From: Flavobacteriales bacterium
GTDB taxonomy: Bacteria > Bacteroidota > Bacteroidia > Flavobacteriales_G > Salibacteraceae
DNA: 64,000 bases
Assembly: GCA_018660685.1 (NCBI GenBank)
Contig: JABJJW010000024.1
Location: forward strand, 1 to 64,000
Reading direction: 5' to 3'
In this document: positions 1 to 8,238 of the stretch, piece by piece
Numbering within the stretch: the stretch's first letter is position 1
How the letters are laid out: each line of letters begins with the position of its first letter
Translations under genes and position numbers: made by a program
Notes under the pieces: generated by a model
The model's database searches: none
Told to the model about the DNA's origin: nothing
Seen by the model: the letters and a program-made list of their open reading frames with translations, nothing else

Positions 1-480
1 AATACTCTCTCGTTGATTAGATTAATCAAGCAATTTCCAGATCTGACCTTGAATCACGTTGGATCAGCGGATGATCGCGCTTATGAACTCCAATGCAAAA
101 CAATGGCCACACAGAACATTAATTTCATTCAAGGTGGAAATCGAGAGCAGATTCAAGCACATTTGGCTTCTTCAGGTTTCTTTATCTCCATGACAACAGG
201 AGAAAACTTTGGGCATGCGATAATCGAAGCCCTAGGTGCAGGATGCCCGGTGATAATATCTGATCAAACTCCATGGAACGACCTTGAGAGTTTCGGCGCG
301 GGATGGGTGATTCCTTTGGATAATGTTAACCGTTGGAGTCAAGTATTGAAGGAAGCTTCTGTGATGGATGCAGAGGGGTATTCTCAAATGTCGAAACTCG
401 CTCAAGAGTATGTTCGACAAAAGTTTGACTTTGACGATCTTCGTAGGCAGTATTTAAAGCTCTTCCAAACTGGAAACTGA
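1..480 (+). CDS. Glycosyltransferase family 4, C-terminal part (5' end outside window)
   Basis: Reading frame 1 is open from the first base, so the gene starts upstream and only about 159 C-terminal codons are visible. The motif GENFGHAIIEALGAG (bases 199-243) is the EX7E element of retaining GT4 (GT-B fold) glycosyltransferases and binds the nucleotide-sugar donor; it is followed by a GCPVIISD strand and a C-terminal helix, as expected for this family. It most likely adds a sugar to a lipid-linked exopolysaccharide or O-antigen unit on the cytoplasmic face. The acetyltransferase and GT2 genes follow with overlapping ends, so this is the tail of a polysaccharide cluster. Sugar specificity cannot be told. 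Confidence 0.9.
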   Translation, partial: NTLSLIRLIKQFPDLTLNHVGSADDRAYELQCKTMATQNINFIQGGNREQIQAHLASSGFFISMTTGENFGHAIIEALGAGCPVIISDQTPWNDLESFGAGWVIPLDNVNRWSQVLKEASVMDAEGYSQMSKLAQEYVRQKFDFDDLRRQYLKLFQTGN

Positions 481-1021
481 TTTAAGCAAATTCGATAATA
501 GCTGGTTCAACCCTGGAGCGAGCGGACTCAAAAGACTTACATGGTATTTGTGTTCAGCAGTATGTTTTAATTCTCATGCTCTTCTACCGTACTCCATGAA
601 ATGCAGTTTGCTCAGGTTATTTGGTGCTAAGATTGGTGAAAATGTTGTTGTTAAACCACATGTCCATATTAAGTATCCTTGGAATTTAAGCATAGGTGAC
701 AATAGCTGGATAGGCGAATATGTTTGGATCGATAATCTAGATAAGGTGGAAATCGGTTCCAACGTTTGCATTTCTCAAGGAGCCTTGATACTAAGTGGAA
801 ATCATGATTATTCTTCTGAAGCATTTACTCTCCTCTTGAAGCCTATTAAAATAGGTGATGGAGCCTGGATTGGAGCAAAATCTATTGTGACACAAGGGGT
901 CAAGGTAGACGCACATGCTGTATTGGTTGTTGGTTCGGTGGCGTCATCGGATTTAGAGGCAAATGGAATCTATCGAGGTAATCCAGCAACCGTTCAAAAA
1001 AGAAGAGAGATCAATAAATGA
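470..1021 (+). CDS. WcaF-like putative exopolysaccharide O-acetyltransferase
   Basis: Left-handed beta-helix (hexapeptide repeat) acyltransferase resembling colanic acid acetyltransferase WcaF; it would transfer acetyl from acetyl-CoA to a sugar of the exported polysaccharide. Repeats such as IGENVV, IGDNSW, IGSNVC and IGDGAW run through the central part, and the C-terminal YRGNPA motif is typical. The usual family N-terminus (DLSKFDNSWFNPG) is encoded from about base 476, upstream of the first TTG at 548. The in-frame stop before it is at 455-457 and no ATG or GTG lies between, so I place the start at the CTG at 470 (183 residues), overlapping the upstream gene by 11 bp. Its stop overlaps the next ATG as ATGA. 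The start is the uncertain part. Confidence 0.8.
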   Translation: METDLSKFDNSWFNPGASGLKRLTWYLCSAVCFNSHALLPYSMKCSLLRLFGAKIGENVVVKPHVHIKYPWNLSIGDNSWIGEYVWIDNLDKVEIGSNVCISQGALILSGNHDYSSEAFTLLLKPIKIGDGAWIGAKSIVTQGVKVDAHAVLVVGSVASSDLEANGIYRGNPATVQKRREINK

Positions 1022-1761
1022 AGGTTTCTTTGATAACGTCATGCTTCAATAGTGAAGCTACAATCCGAGCCACGCTCGATTCTGTTCGATTACAGGAATA
1101 CAGTCCAATAGAATATATTATTGTCGATGGTGGTAGTTCAGATGGCACATTAAACATCCTCGAGGATTTCAAGGATATTATTGCAAAGCAAATAAGTGAA
1201 CCTGACAATGGGATTTATGATGCTCTGAATAAGGGAATTGGTCTTTCAAGCGGTGATGTAGTCGGTTTTATTCATTCAGATGATATGCTCGCTACATCCA
1301 AATCATTGCAACGTATCATGTCGATTTTTGAGACTAAAAGCATTGATGCGGTTTATGGTGATCTTGACTATGTAGACAGGGAAAGACCGAGAAAAATTAT
1401 ACGCCGCTGGCGATCGGCCAGTTTTGACAGAAGGCGGTTCTTCAATGGCTGGATGCCAGCTCATCCTACATTTTACCTTAAGCGTGAGCATTACGAGAAG
1501 TATGGTGGATATAGGACGGATATGAGAATTTCAGCTGACTATGAGTTAATGCTTCGAATGTTGCTGAAGAATAACCTCAAAGCCGAGCACATTCCGGAGG
1601 TTTTGGTTAATATGAGAGTGGGCGGGGCATCAAATATTAGCTTGGAGAATAGAATTCAGGCCAACAAAGAAGATAGAATGGCATGGGCCGTTAATGAACT
1701 GAAACCACGCTTTTATACATCCCTTCTTAAGCCTCTGTCCAAGCTTAGGCAGTTCGTTTAA
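1018..1761 (+). CDS. Glycosyltransferase family 2 (WcaE/WcaA-like)
   Basis: 247-residue inverting GT-A glycosyltransferase. The N-terminal nucleotide-binding motif is VDGGSSDGT (residues 37-45), a DXD-like metal site sits in HSDDM (86-90), and an ADYELMLRML acceptor-site helix starts near 173. It should add one sugar to an undecaprenyl-linked polysaccharide intermediate in the cytoplasm. The ATG shares four bases with the upstream stop (ATGA), so it is translationally coupled to the acetyltransferase. Its 3' end overlaps the convergent methyltransferase gene by 17 bp, with no terminator hairpin visible between them. Confidence 0.93.
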   Translation: MKVSLITSCFNSEATIRATLDSVRLQEYSPIEYIIVDGGSSDGTLNILEDFKDIIAKQISEPDNGIYDALNKGIGLSSGDVVGFIHSDDMLATSKSLQRIMSIFETKSIDAVYGDLDYVDRERPRKIIRRWRSASFDRRRFFNGWMPAHPTFYLKREHYEKYGGYRTDMRISADYELMLRMLLKNNLKAEHIPEVLVNMRVGGASNISLENRIQANKEDRMAWAVNELKPRFYTSLLKPLSKLRQFV

Positions 1762-2389
1762 TTACTTCTAGACATACGGCATTCTGAAATCGACTCTCGG
1801 TTTCAACCTCCCTGAACGCCTCGTTCTTACTGTCATTAAATTCACATTTTCTGATTTGGTCGAACCCAGCGGCTTCTAGTGCCTTGATGGTTGAAGGGTA
1901 ATCCCACAACCATAGGTGAGCAGAGTTGCCCATATAAGACTTGACTAGCCCTTTAAACGAGGTCGATTTAGTCCTTTCAGTAGCCATTCCCGTATTTCGA
2001 TTGAAAATGACGGCAGCATCTGCCATTCCAGAATCAAGATTAGCAATGTAACTAGTAATTAGTCTATTCAAATCAGGCATCACGATTCTGAAGGTGCCGC
2101 CTGGTTTTAAGTAATTGTGAGCATTTTCAAGTGCCGTATTAAAATCCTCATAGCTGAGGTGCTCAAGAACGTGTGAGCAGTAAAGATTGTCACAAGAACT
2201 GTCCTTGATCGGAAGACCTCGAATTATATCTCCATATTCAACATTGTCAGGAAAATTGAACCCTTGCAACTTTCGAGCAAGGGCCTTTCCTAGTAATGGA
2301 ATCTTCTGAATTCTTAAAGTAGGAGAAGAGTCGAAATTTCTCCATCCTGAAGGTGCGGATAGTCCGCAACCAAATTGAACGTTCGTCAT
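1745..2389 (-). CDS. Class I SAM-dependent methyltransferase, predicted
   Basis: 214-residue protein with a short Rossmann-type methyltransferase core: an FGCGLSAP segment near the N-terminus replaces the usual motif I, and YCSHVLEHL plus LKPGGTFRIVMPD match the post-I and motif III regions of Methyltransf_11-type proteins. Relatives of this compact type often sit in surface-polysaccharide clusters, and this gene faces one; its substrate is unknown. A longer frame begins at a TTG (2407), but the ATG at 2389 leaves an 8-bp gap after the upstream stop and starts directly before the SAM-binding strand, so I prefer it. It is last in a minus-strand series with the two genes above 2398. Confidence 0.82.
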   Translation of the reverse strand: MTNVQFGCGLSAPSGWRNFDSSPTLRIQKIPLLGKALARKLQGFNFPDNVEYGDIIRGLPIKDSSCDNLYCSHVLEHLSYEDFNTALENAHNYLKPGGTFRIVMPDLNRLITSYIANLDSGMADAAVIFNRNTGMATERTKSTSFKGLVKSYMGNSAHLWLWDYPSTIKALEAAGFDQIRKCEFNDSKNEAFREVETESRFQNAVCLEVIKRTA

Positions 2390-2397
2390 TTCGTATT

Positions 2398-2922
2398 CTA
2401 TTTCCAAAGTGGTTCAGTAATCGTCATTTCAATGATTGGTGGTTCGCTGCCTCTAACTATTCCAAGAGCGAATGATGGATATTTTCCGAGTAGGTCAATG
2501 TTGTCCGAATCGTATTGGAAGGTTTGCTTTCGATAACCTTCATAGTTGATGTCAGTACCGTTGGTATGAACGAGTCCTTTTTCAGCTAACACCTCGCGCA
2601 TAAGCGCAACCATTTCGTCCACCTTTTTCTTAGCTTCTTCTAAATCAATTCCTTGGAATATTGCGTAGTAGGTATGAGTTGTTTCCTTGTCGACAAGGAT
2701 ATGGACATCTGTAGCTCCCGAGACTTTTCGCGCACTCCTGAATTTTAAATCTCCCGATGAACTTTCACCATCTTGTTCTAGTTTTATCTGGTTAAAACCG
2801 TCGGCTGCAGCTTCATATAACACTTCTGTGTTTTTCTTGAAGATTTCTGGATTGATATTCTGTGCCAGGCTGATCCCACCAATCAATATTGTGCATATTA
2901 GGACGAGTGCGTGCTTTTTCAT
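2398..2922 (-). CDS. Exported hypothetical protein
   Basis: I do not recognise this 174-residue protein. Residues 1-20 form a signal peptide (MKKHALVLICTILIGGISLAQ, cleavage likely after A19 or Q20 region), so it is exported to the periplasm or beyond. The rest is mixed alpha/beta with a helical, charged centre (EEAKKKVDEMVALMREVLAEK, near 95-115) and no cysteine, so there is no lipid anchor and no obvious catalytic motif. It lies between a PorG-like gene and a methyltransferase on the same strand with short gaps. It could be a small envelope accessory protein; no function can be assigned. Confidence 0.8.
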   Translation of the reverse strand: MKKHALVLICTILIGGISLAQNINPEIFKKNTEVLYEAAADGFNQIKLEQDGESSSGDLKFRSARKVSGATDVHILVDKETTHTYYAIFQGIDLEEAKKKVDEMVALMREVLAEKGLVHTNGTDINYEGYRKQTFQYDSDNIDLLGKYPSFALGIVRGSEPPIIEMTITEPLWK

Positions 2923-2960
2923 ACAGTAAAAATCAGAAAAGAAAATGGATTGTGGATAGA

Positions 2961-3881
2961 TTAGAATTTAGCCTTGCCCATTCGACCACGACGGCGTCCG
3001 TAGAGGTAGTTCTTTCTTCTTCCAAACGAGCGAGACTTACCTCTAATCACATAAGAGTAAGAGAAACTAGTTAATAAGTAACTGTCCAACGCATCTGGAT
3101 TACCTCGAATTCCTCCAACAGTAAAATATTGCGCCAGTTCTGAGGCTAATGGATTATCAGCTACTTCGTGTGATCTATTATATAACTGTGCAGCAATTTG
3201 ATCTGTGAAGACAGTTTTACTAGGGTAGACAGTACTGACGTCATCAATGTAATCAGTAAGTGTGTATCTCCATCCAAATTTCCAACCGAAGCGATGTAGT
3301 CTTGAAAACGTATAGAACATGCCAATTCCAACTGGGAAAGTAGGCTGTATTTTGCTGTAAGGAGACTCAAGGTTCTCTGTATTTAGTGGCTGTAGTGCGT
3401 ACCATGTGTTACCGAGACGAGCCTTAGGATTGTTGTAGAAAACTCCCGCTCCAGCAAAAAAGTAAGCCTTGAGGTCAAGAAGATAACGACCAGTCCTACC
3501 GACATCGGGTTGATTGAAGAAATAGTACTCTCCAAGGAGCACGGCCTCAAAAATGTCATTTCGAAAGTGAAGATTTCTCGTGAACCTGTTTGGGTTTCCG
3601 ACAAGACTATCAGCCCCTTGTAACCTTGCATAGTTAACTGTGAAGTTTAAAGCGAAATTGTAATCGGCTCTGTAACGAATGAAAACACCAGAATTCCATC
3701 GCGTCTGATCTAGCTTCATATCAACGATCCAGTCGCGGGCTTCTCCATCACCACCACCAATTTCACCTAGATAATTCGCGAAACCACCTTGCACGCCAAT
3801 ATCCCATGCATATTGGGCATTTCCCGTTACCGTAAATAGGGTAAGGGCTAGGGCTGATAGGATTGTTCTACATCGTAGCAT
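2961..3881 (-). CDS. DUF6089/PorG-like outer-membrane beta-barrel protein
   Basis: 306-residue protein with an N-terminal signal peptide ending in NAQ, followed by YAWDIGVQGGFANYLGEIGG and alternating beta strands, the pattern of the DUF6089 family. That family includes PorG, an outer-membrane subunit associated with the type IX secretion core in Porphyromonas and Flavobacterium (established knowledge). Whether this copy is the true PorG is inference. A longer frame begins with TTG at 3893, but a perfect -7 box (3891-3898) lies across that codon, so the ATG at 3881 is the better start. The C-terminus is unusually basic (RSFGRRKN, YGRRRGRMGKAKF). Confidence 0.85.
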   Translation of the reverse strand: MLRCRTILSALALTLFTVTGNAQYAWDIGVQGGFANYLGEIGGGDGEARDWIVDMKLDQTRWNSGVFIRYRADYNFALNFTVNYARLQGADSLVGNPNRFTRNLHFRNDIFEAVLLGEYYFFNQPDVGRTGRYLLDLKAYFFAGAGVFYNNPKARLGNTWYALQPLNTENLESPYSKIQPTFPVGIGMFYTFSRLHRFGWKFGWRYTLTDYIDDVSTVYPSKTVFTDQIAAQLYNRSHEVADNPLASELAQYFTVGGIRGNPDALDSYLLTSFSYSYVIRGKSRSFGRRKNYLYGRRRGRMGKAKF

Positions 3882-3890
3882 TGCAATTGG

Positions 3891-3898
3891 CAAAAGTA
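3891..3898 (-). promoter_or_regulatory. Candidate promoter -7 box for the PorG-like gene
   Basis: Read on the minus strand this is TACTTTTG, an exact match to the Bacteroidota -7 element TAnnTTTG. A TTA trinucleotide lies 19 nt upstream in the place of the -33 TTG. The start codon at 3881 is 9 nt downstream, so the leader would be very short. Confidence 0.45.
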
Positions 3899-3977
3899 AG
3901 GATTAACCGATCTCGATTAACTTTTTTTTGAGTTGTCTTGTTTATGGATTTATTGAGCCTCAATATTTAGTGGTTTA

Positions 3978-6065
3978 GTGCGTTGTACTTTTGCGGATCG
4001 AGTGAAAAACCTCTCTTCATACGTATTTATTTTGCTTTGGGTTTGGGCCATTTTGCCTGTTTTTGGGCAACAACCTCCAACCTTGCGCTGTATTTCATTG
4101 GATTCCAACGATGATGCAACCTTGTATTGGACAATTCCAATTGATACAGGTGGTGATTTTCATCGGTATGTCATTTACACTAGGAATAATACTTCTCTAC
4201 CTTTTTCTGAAGTCACTAATCTTTCTGATTACGCTGTTGACTCTTTACTGCTAGTTGGAAACTACAGTGGATTTGTTCAATTCACAATTGCAACCGTCAG
4301 TAATGGTGGTTTGGATACGAGCGCATTTGGCGATACGATTTCACCAATCGTCCTGAGTTTTGGCAACCAAGGGAATTATGTCCAATTCACCTGGAATGCG
4401 ACAGGTTTGGCGAGTGCTGATTCTATGTACAATATTTATCGAAGATTCTTTGGGAGCACATGGCAACTTCTTTCGTCGAATCAATTTGCAGAGCGTCAAT
4501 ACAATGACACGATATACGCCTGCTTATCTGAGGTTCAGTACAAAGTTGAAATAAGAGGTAAGAGTGGTTGTAAAAGCCGGTCCAACCATCCACTATTAAC
4601 CGTTGAAGATGAGGTGCCACCCGACCAAAATAATCTAGTATGTGCAAGCGTTGATTCCACGACCGGGTTTGTTAATCTGGAATGGTCGAGGTCAAATTCG
4701 AATGATGTATTGGGCTATCTGGTCTTTTACTTTGAGAGTTTTGTTCGAATCGATACGATCTTCGGAGCGGATAGCCTCCATTCCACGTTTGTGACGAATG
4801 GAATCAACGCCCTAATTCAATCGGAAACACTTTCTGTTGCGCCTTTTGATAGTTGTTTTGATAGTATAAATGGATGGTATAATCAGGCCGCCGATAATCT
4901 GAGGTTTTCCACAATTTTCGTGGATACGCTGTTTTATGATCGATGTGAGGGAGATTTAGCTCTCAAATGGAATCTTCCACAACCAGGCTTTCCTGTTGGA
5001 GTAAGAAACCTAGAAACCTTTCGTGTTTTCCGCAGAACCAATCAGGGCCCTCCCGAACTAGTTGAGGAATTGACTGCGCTCGACTCGGTGTTCGTGGACA
5101 AAGGATTGATTCCGGGAAACTCCTATACCTATGTAGTATCTGGGTATGACCCCATTTTAGAAAAAGAGGCTTTTTCAAATCCATTCACTCTGAATCCAAA
5201 ACAAGCAGATGCTCCAGATCACATCTATATAAGCAGCATCGTGAATGATCACACAACAGATCAGAACCATGTTCGAGTTCATGTTGATTCTATTTCAGCA
5301 ACGGAAACGTATCTATTGGAGCGGTCATCAGATGGGAAATTATTTATGGATATCGCAGTCCTGGAGAATAGAAGTCGAGAATTTTTGGAATTCATCGATT
5401 TGGATGGCGATGCCCAACAGTTGGCCTACTACTACCGGATCAAGGCATTGGATGAATGCTCGCTCCACATAGCGCAATCTCCAGTCGCTAAGAGTGTACT
5501 GGTGCAGGGTAATAAGATTGAGGCTAACTATGAAAATGAGTTGTATTGGGATGAGTATGAAGGGTACGATAGCGCGGGAACGTCAGTTCAGTCATATGAT
5601 CTACACCGGTTTAGTAGCGAAGAAGATGATTTGACCCTTGACTCAAATGACGTAGTCTTCGAATTCATCGATGATGTTTCACAAACGCTACTCTTAGGGG
5701 GTGAAATTTGTTACTATGTAGAGATTCCAGAATCAGGAGTTAATCAATATGGCCTCGAGGAAGTTTCAATGTCAAATAAAGTATGTTTTGAATACCCACC
5801 GAAGGTGTTTATTCCAAGTGCGTTCAGCCCAGATGGTGATCATCTAAATGATCGATTTATTCCAAATGTGAATTTCATCGATCCTTTGGATTATGAATTG
5901 GTCATTTTTAATAGAATGGGGAAACTTCTCTTTACCTCAAACAACCCCAATGAAGGATGGGGCGGGCAGGATCAACCTCTCGGAGTATACGCTTACCTCC
6001 TGAAGCTTCGCAACAGTTTGGGTGATGAGCTGATTTTTTCTGGTCGTGTCAATCTGATCAGATAG
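3978..6065 (+). CDS. T9SS type B sorting domain (gliding motility-type C-terminus) surface protein
   Basis: 695-residue secreted protein. A signal peptide covers roughly residues 9-31 (hydrophobic stretch before FGQQPP), then several fibronectin/Ig-like beta domains with little else conserved, then a C-terminal domain from about residue 610 (VFIPSAFSPDGDHLNDRF, later YELVIFNRMGKLLF and GVYAYLLKL). That end is the CHU_C / type B signal recognised by the type IX secretion system, so the protein should be exported and held at the cell surface. The start is uncertain: GTG at 3978 or GTG at 4002. A TACTTTTG box at 3986-3993 would favour 4002. It is monocistronic and divergent from the PorG-like gene. 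Confidence 0.88.
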   Translation: MRCTFADRVKNLSSYVFILLWVWAILPVFGQQPPTLRCISLDSNDDATLYWTIPIDTGGDFHRYVIYTRNNTSLPFSEVTNLSDYAVDSLLLVGNYSGFVQFTIATVSNGGLDTSAFGDTISPIVLSFGNQGNYVQFTWNATGLASADSMYNIYRRFFGSTWQLLSSNQFAERQYNDTIYACLSEVQYKVEIRGKSGCKSRSNHPLLTVEDEVPPDQNNLVCASVDSTTGFVNLEWSRSNSNDVLGYLVFYFESFVRIDTIFGADSLHSTFVTNGINALIQSETLSVAPFDSCFDSINGWYNQAADNLRFSTIFVDTLFYDRCEGDLALKWNLPQPGFPVGVRNLETFRVFRRTNQGPPELVEELTALDSVFVDKGLIPGNSYTYVVSGYDPILEKEAFSNPFTLNPKQADAPDHIYISSIVNDHTTDQNHVRVHVDSISATETYLLERSSDGKLFMDIAVLENRSREFLEFIDLDGDAQQLAYYYRIKALDECSLHIAQSPVAKSVLVQGNKIEANYENELYWDEYEGYDSAGTSVQSYDLHRFSSEEDDLTLDSNDVVFEFIDDVSQTLLLGGEICYYVEIPESGVNQYGLEEVSMSNKVCFEYPPKVFIPSAFSPDGDHLNDRFIPNVNFIDPLDYELVIFNRMGKLLFTSNNPNEGWGGQDQPLGVYAYLLKLRNSLGDELIFSGRVNLIR
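3986..3993 (+). promoter_or_regulatory. Candidate -7 box just before GTG 4002
   Basis: TACTTTTG matches TAnnTTTG exactly. No TTG is found at the expected -33 distance. If used, transcription would begin close to the GTG at 4002, giving a leaderless message and excluding the GTG at 3978. Confidence 0.3.
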
Positions 6066-6120
6066 TAGATTTTCTTAACAGTTATGTGGCTTTAAAGCGT
6101 GAAATACGCATCCAAACCGT

Positions 6121-6128
6121 TATTTTTG
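6121..6128 (+). promoter_or_regulatory. Candidate promoter -7 box for guaB
   Basis: TATTTTTG is an exact TAnnTTTG match, 24 nt before the ATG at 6153. A GTG lies 19 nt upstream where TTG is expected, so the -33 part is weak. The box falls inside the longer possible guaB frame (from 6099), which argues for the shorter start. Confidence 0.45.
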
Positions 6129-6152
6129 CGCAATTTTTTAAGTACCTCGACT

Positions 6153-7628
6153 ATGACAAACTCCACTGTAAATATTCAAGAAGGTCTCACCTTCGACGAT
6201 GTATTGCTCGTTCCGGGTTATTCAAGCGTCCTTCCAAGAGAGGTGGACATTACATCGAAGTTTTCTAAGAACATTATCCTGAGATCTCCGATGGTATCTG
6301 CAGCAATGGATACAGTTACAGAATCTGAATTGGCGATTGCCCTTGCCCAAGAGGGTGGAATCGGGGTGCTCCATAAGAACATGTCTATTGAGGCTCAAGC
6401 AGCTGAAGTACGCAAGGTGAAGCGATCTGAAAGTGGAATGATTCAAGATCCGGTTAAAATCACTGCTGACTCGACAGTTGGAGATGCACTTAACCTTATG
6501 AAGGAACACTCTATTGGAGGAATTCCAGTTGTGGATAGCACGATGCACCTCGAAGGAATTGTTACTAATCGAGACTTGAGATTTGAGAAGAATATGGCTC
6601 GCCCTCTTACAGAGGTGATGACGAGCGAAAACGTCATTACTACCGAGGATGGCGGTGATTTGCAAAAAGCAGAGGAAACGCTCCAAAATCACAAAATCGA
6701 GAAGCTTCCGGTTATCGATTCGGACAACAAGCTTGTTGGACTTATTACGTTCAAGGACATTATTAAATCACGCATTCGTCCTAATGCCTGCAAGGATGAT
6801 TTTGGTAGACTTAGAGTCGCCGCAGCCGTTGGTATAACAGCTGATACATTCGAGAGAATGGATGCGCTTATCAAGGCTGGAGTAGATGCTATTATCATAG
6901 ATACTGCCCATGGTCACTCCGAGGGCGTCTTAAAAGTCTTGCGAGAGGCAAAGAAGAAATATGGTGATGCCGGAATCGATTTGGTTGTCGGAAACATTGC
7001 AACAGCGGAAGCGGCCCTTGTCTTGGTAGAAGCAGGTGCAGATGCTGTCAAAGTTGGAATTGGTCCTGGATCAATTTGCACTACCAGAGTCATTGCTGGA
7101 GTTGGCGTTCCACAACTGTCTGCCATCATGGATTGTAGCAAAGCACTTGAAGGAACTGGAATTCCTGTTATTGGTGATGGTGGAATCCGATTTAGTGGCG
7201 ACATCGTAAAGGCATTAGCCGCTGGCGCTTCCTCGATTATGGTTGGATCCATGTTCGCTGGAGTCGAAGAGTCTCCAGGTGAAACCATCATTTATGAAGG
7301 TCGCCGTTTTAAAAGCTACCGAGGAATGGGAAGTATTGAAGCAATGCAAAAAGGGTCCAAAGACCGGTACTTCCAAGACGTAGAAGACGACATAAAAAAA
7401 CTAGTGCCTGAAGGGATTTCAGGTCGAGTACCGTATAAGGGCAAACTCGCTGAAATTCTATACCAAATGATAGGTGGTCTTCGGGCTGGGATGGGATATT
7501 GTGGTGCGGAGAACGTTGAAGAACTCACAAAGGCAAGGTTCATTAGAATTACTGCTGCCGGTGTAAGAGAGAGTCATCCACACGATGTTTCGATTACTCG
7601 GGAAGCGCCAAACTACACAAGTAGATAG
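6153..7628 (+). CDS. guaB: IMP dehydrogenase
   Basis: Oxidises IMP to XMP with NAD+, the committed step to guanine nucleotides. The 491-residue length is normal for the family. After the N-terminal barrel strand (LTFDDVLLVPGYS) come two CBS domains (about residues 95-210, with SIGGIPVVD and IEKLPVID), then the rest of the TIM barrel with the catalytic loop GPGSICTTRVIAGVG containing the active cysteine, and the flap segment. I use the ATG at 6153 because the family begins close to this point and a promoter box lies between it and the earlier start at 6099. The sulfotransferase gene starts 1 bp after its stop. Confidence 0.97.
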   Translation: MTNSTVNIQEGLTFDDVLLVPGYSSVLPREVDITSKFSKNIILRSPMVSAAMDTVTESELAIALAQEGGIGVLHKNMSIEAQAAEVRKVKRSESGMIQDPVKITADSTVGDALNLMKEHSIGGIPVVDSTMHLEGIVTNRDLRFEKNMARPLTEVMTSENVITTEDGGDLQKAEETLQNHKIEKLPVIDSDNKLVGLITFKDIIKSRIRPNACKDDFGRLRVAAAVGITADTFERMDALIKAGVDAIIIDTAHGHSEGVLKVLREAKKKYGDAGIDLVVGNIATAEAALVLVEAGADAVKVGIGPGSICTTRVIAGVGVPQLSAIMDCSKALEGTGIPVIGDGGIRFSGDIVKALAAGASSIMVGSMFAGVEESPGETIIYEGRRFKSYRGMGSIEAMQKGSKDRYFQDVEDDIKKLVPEGISGRVPYKGKLAEILYQMIGGLRAGMGYCGAENVEELTKARFIRITAAGVRESHPHDVSITREAPNYTSR

Positions 7629-7629
7629 G

Positions 7630-8238
7630 ATGAAGAATAAACTCCCGAAAGTTTTTGGAATTGGATTTCATAAAACTGGCACCTCAACACTGGGTAAAGC
7701 CTTGGAACATTTAGGATACTCTGTAGCCGGCCCTCAAACATCATATGCGAAACATCTATTAGCAGGAGATAAACGGCCGTTGTTCGATTTGGTACCTACT
7801 TATGATGCATTTCAAGACAATCCTTGGCCAATTCTTTATAGGGAGCTTGATGAAATGAATCCTGGAAGTAAGTTTATCCTAACATATAGGGCCGAATCTA
7901 AATGGATTAAATCTGTTGTGAATCATTTTGGAAAGAAGCATACAGATATGCGGCAATGGATTTATGGAGTTGGGCATCCAATAGGAAATGAACAAACATA
8001 CTTGGATAGATATCAGGGCCACTGCCAAGAGGTGCGAGACTATTTCAAGGATAGGCCCGGTGATCTGCTTGAAATATGTTGGGAGAATAGAGACTCTTGG
8101 GAGGAACTTTGCGGTTTCCTTGGTAAAAAGGTTCCAAATGTCCCCATACCTCACGCAAAAAAAAGGGAATATTCACCCTTAAAAAAGCTATACTACAAAC
8201 TTAAATTGTCCATTAGGAGCAAAAATTTAGATGAATAG
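7630..8238 (+). CDS. Sulfotransferase family protein (P-loop)
   Basis: 202-residue protein with the 5'-phosphosulfate-binding loop GFHKTGTSTLGKAL near the N-terminus and a LTYRAESKWIKSV segment that matches the 3'-phosphate-binding region of sulfotransferases. It would move sulfate from PAPS to a hydroxyl or amine acceptor. Its short length resembles the Sulfotransfer_4 type found in marine bacteria. The acceptor is unknown; a surface glycan is possible but not shown. The ATG at 7630 lies 1 bp after guaB and its 3' end overlaps the next gene by 8 bp, so it is cotranscribed with guaB and the folding factors. Confidence 0.85.
   Translation: MKNKLPKVFGIGFHKTGTSTLGKALEHLGYSVAGPQTSYAKHLLAGDKRPLFDLVPTYDAFQDNPWPILYRELDEMNPGSKFILTYRAESKWIKSVVNHFGKKHTDMRQWIYGVGHPIGNEQTYLDRYQGHCQEVRDYFKDRPGDLLEICWENRDSWEELCGFLGKKVPNVPIPHAKKREYSPLKKLYYKLKLSIRSKNLDE

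Noticed and set aside
6222-6692. 156-codon antisense frame inside guaB
   Set aside because: guaB is certain in this region; the antisense frame has the codon bias of a shadow and no homology signs.
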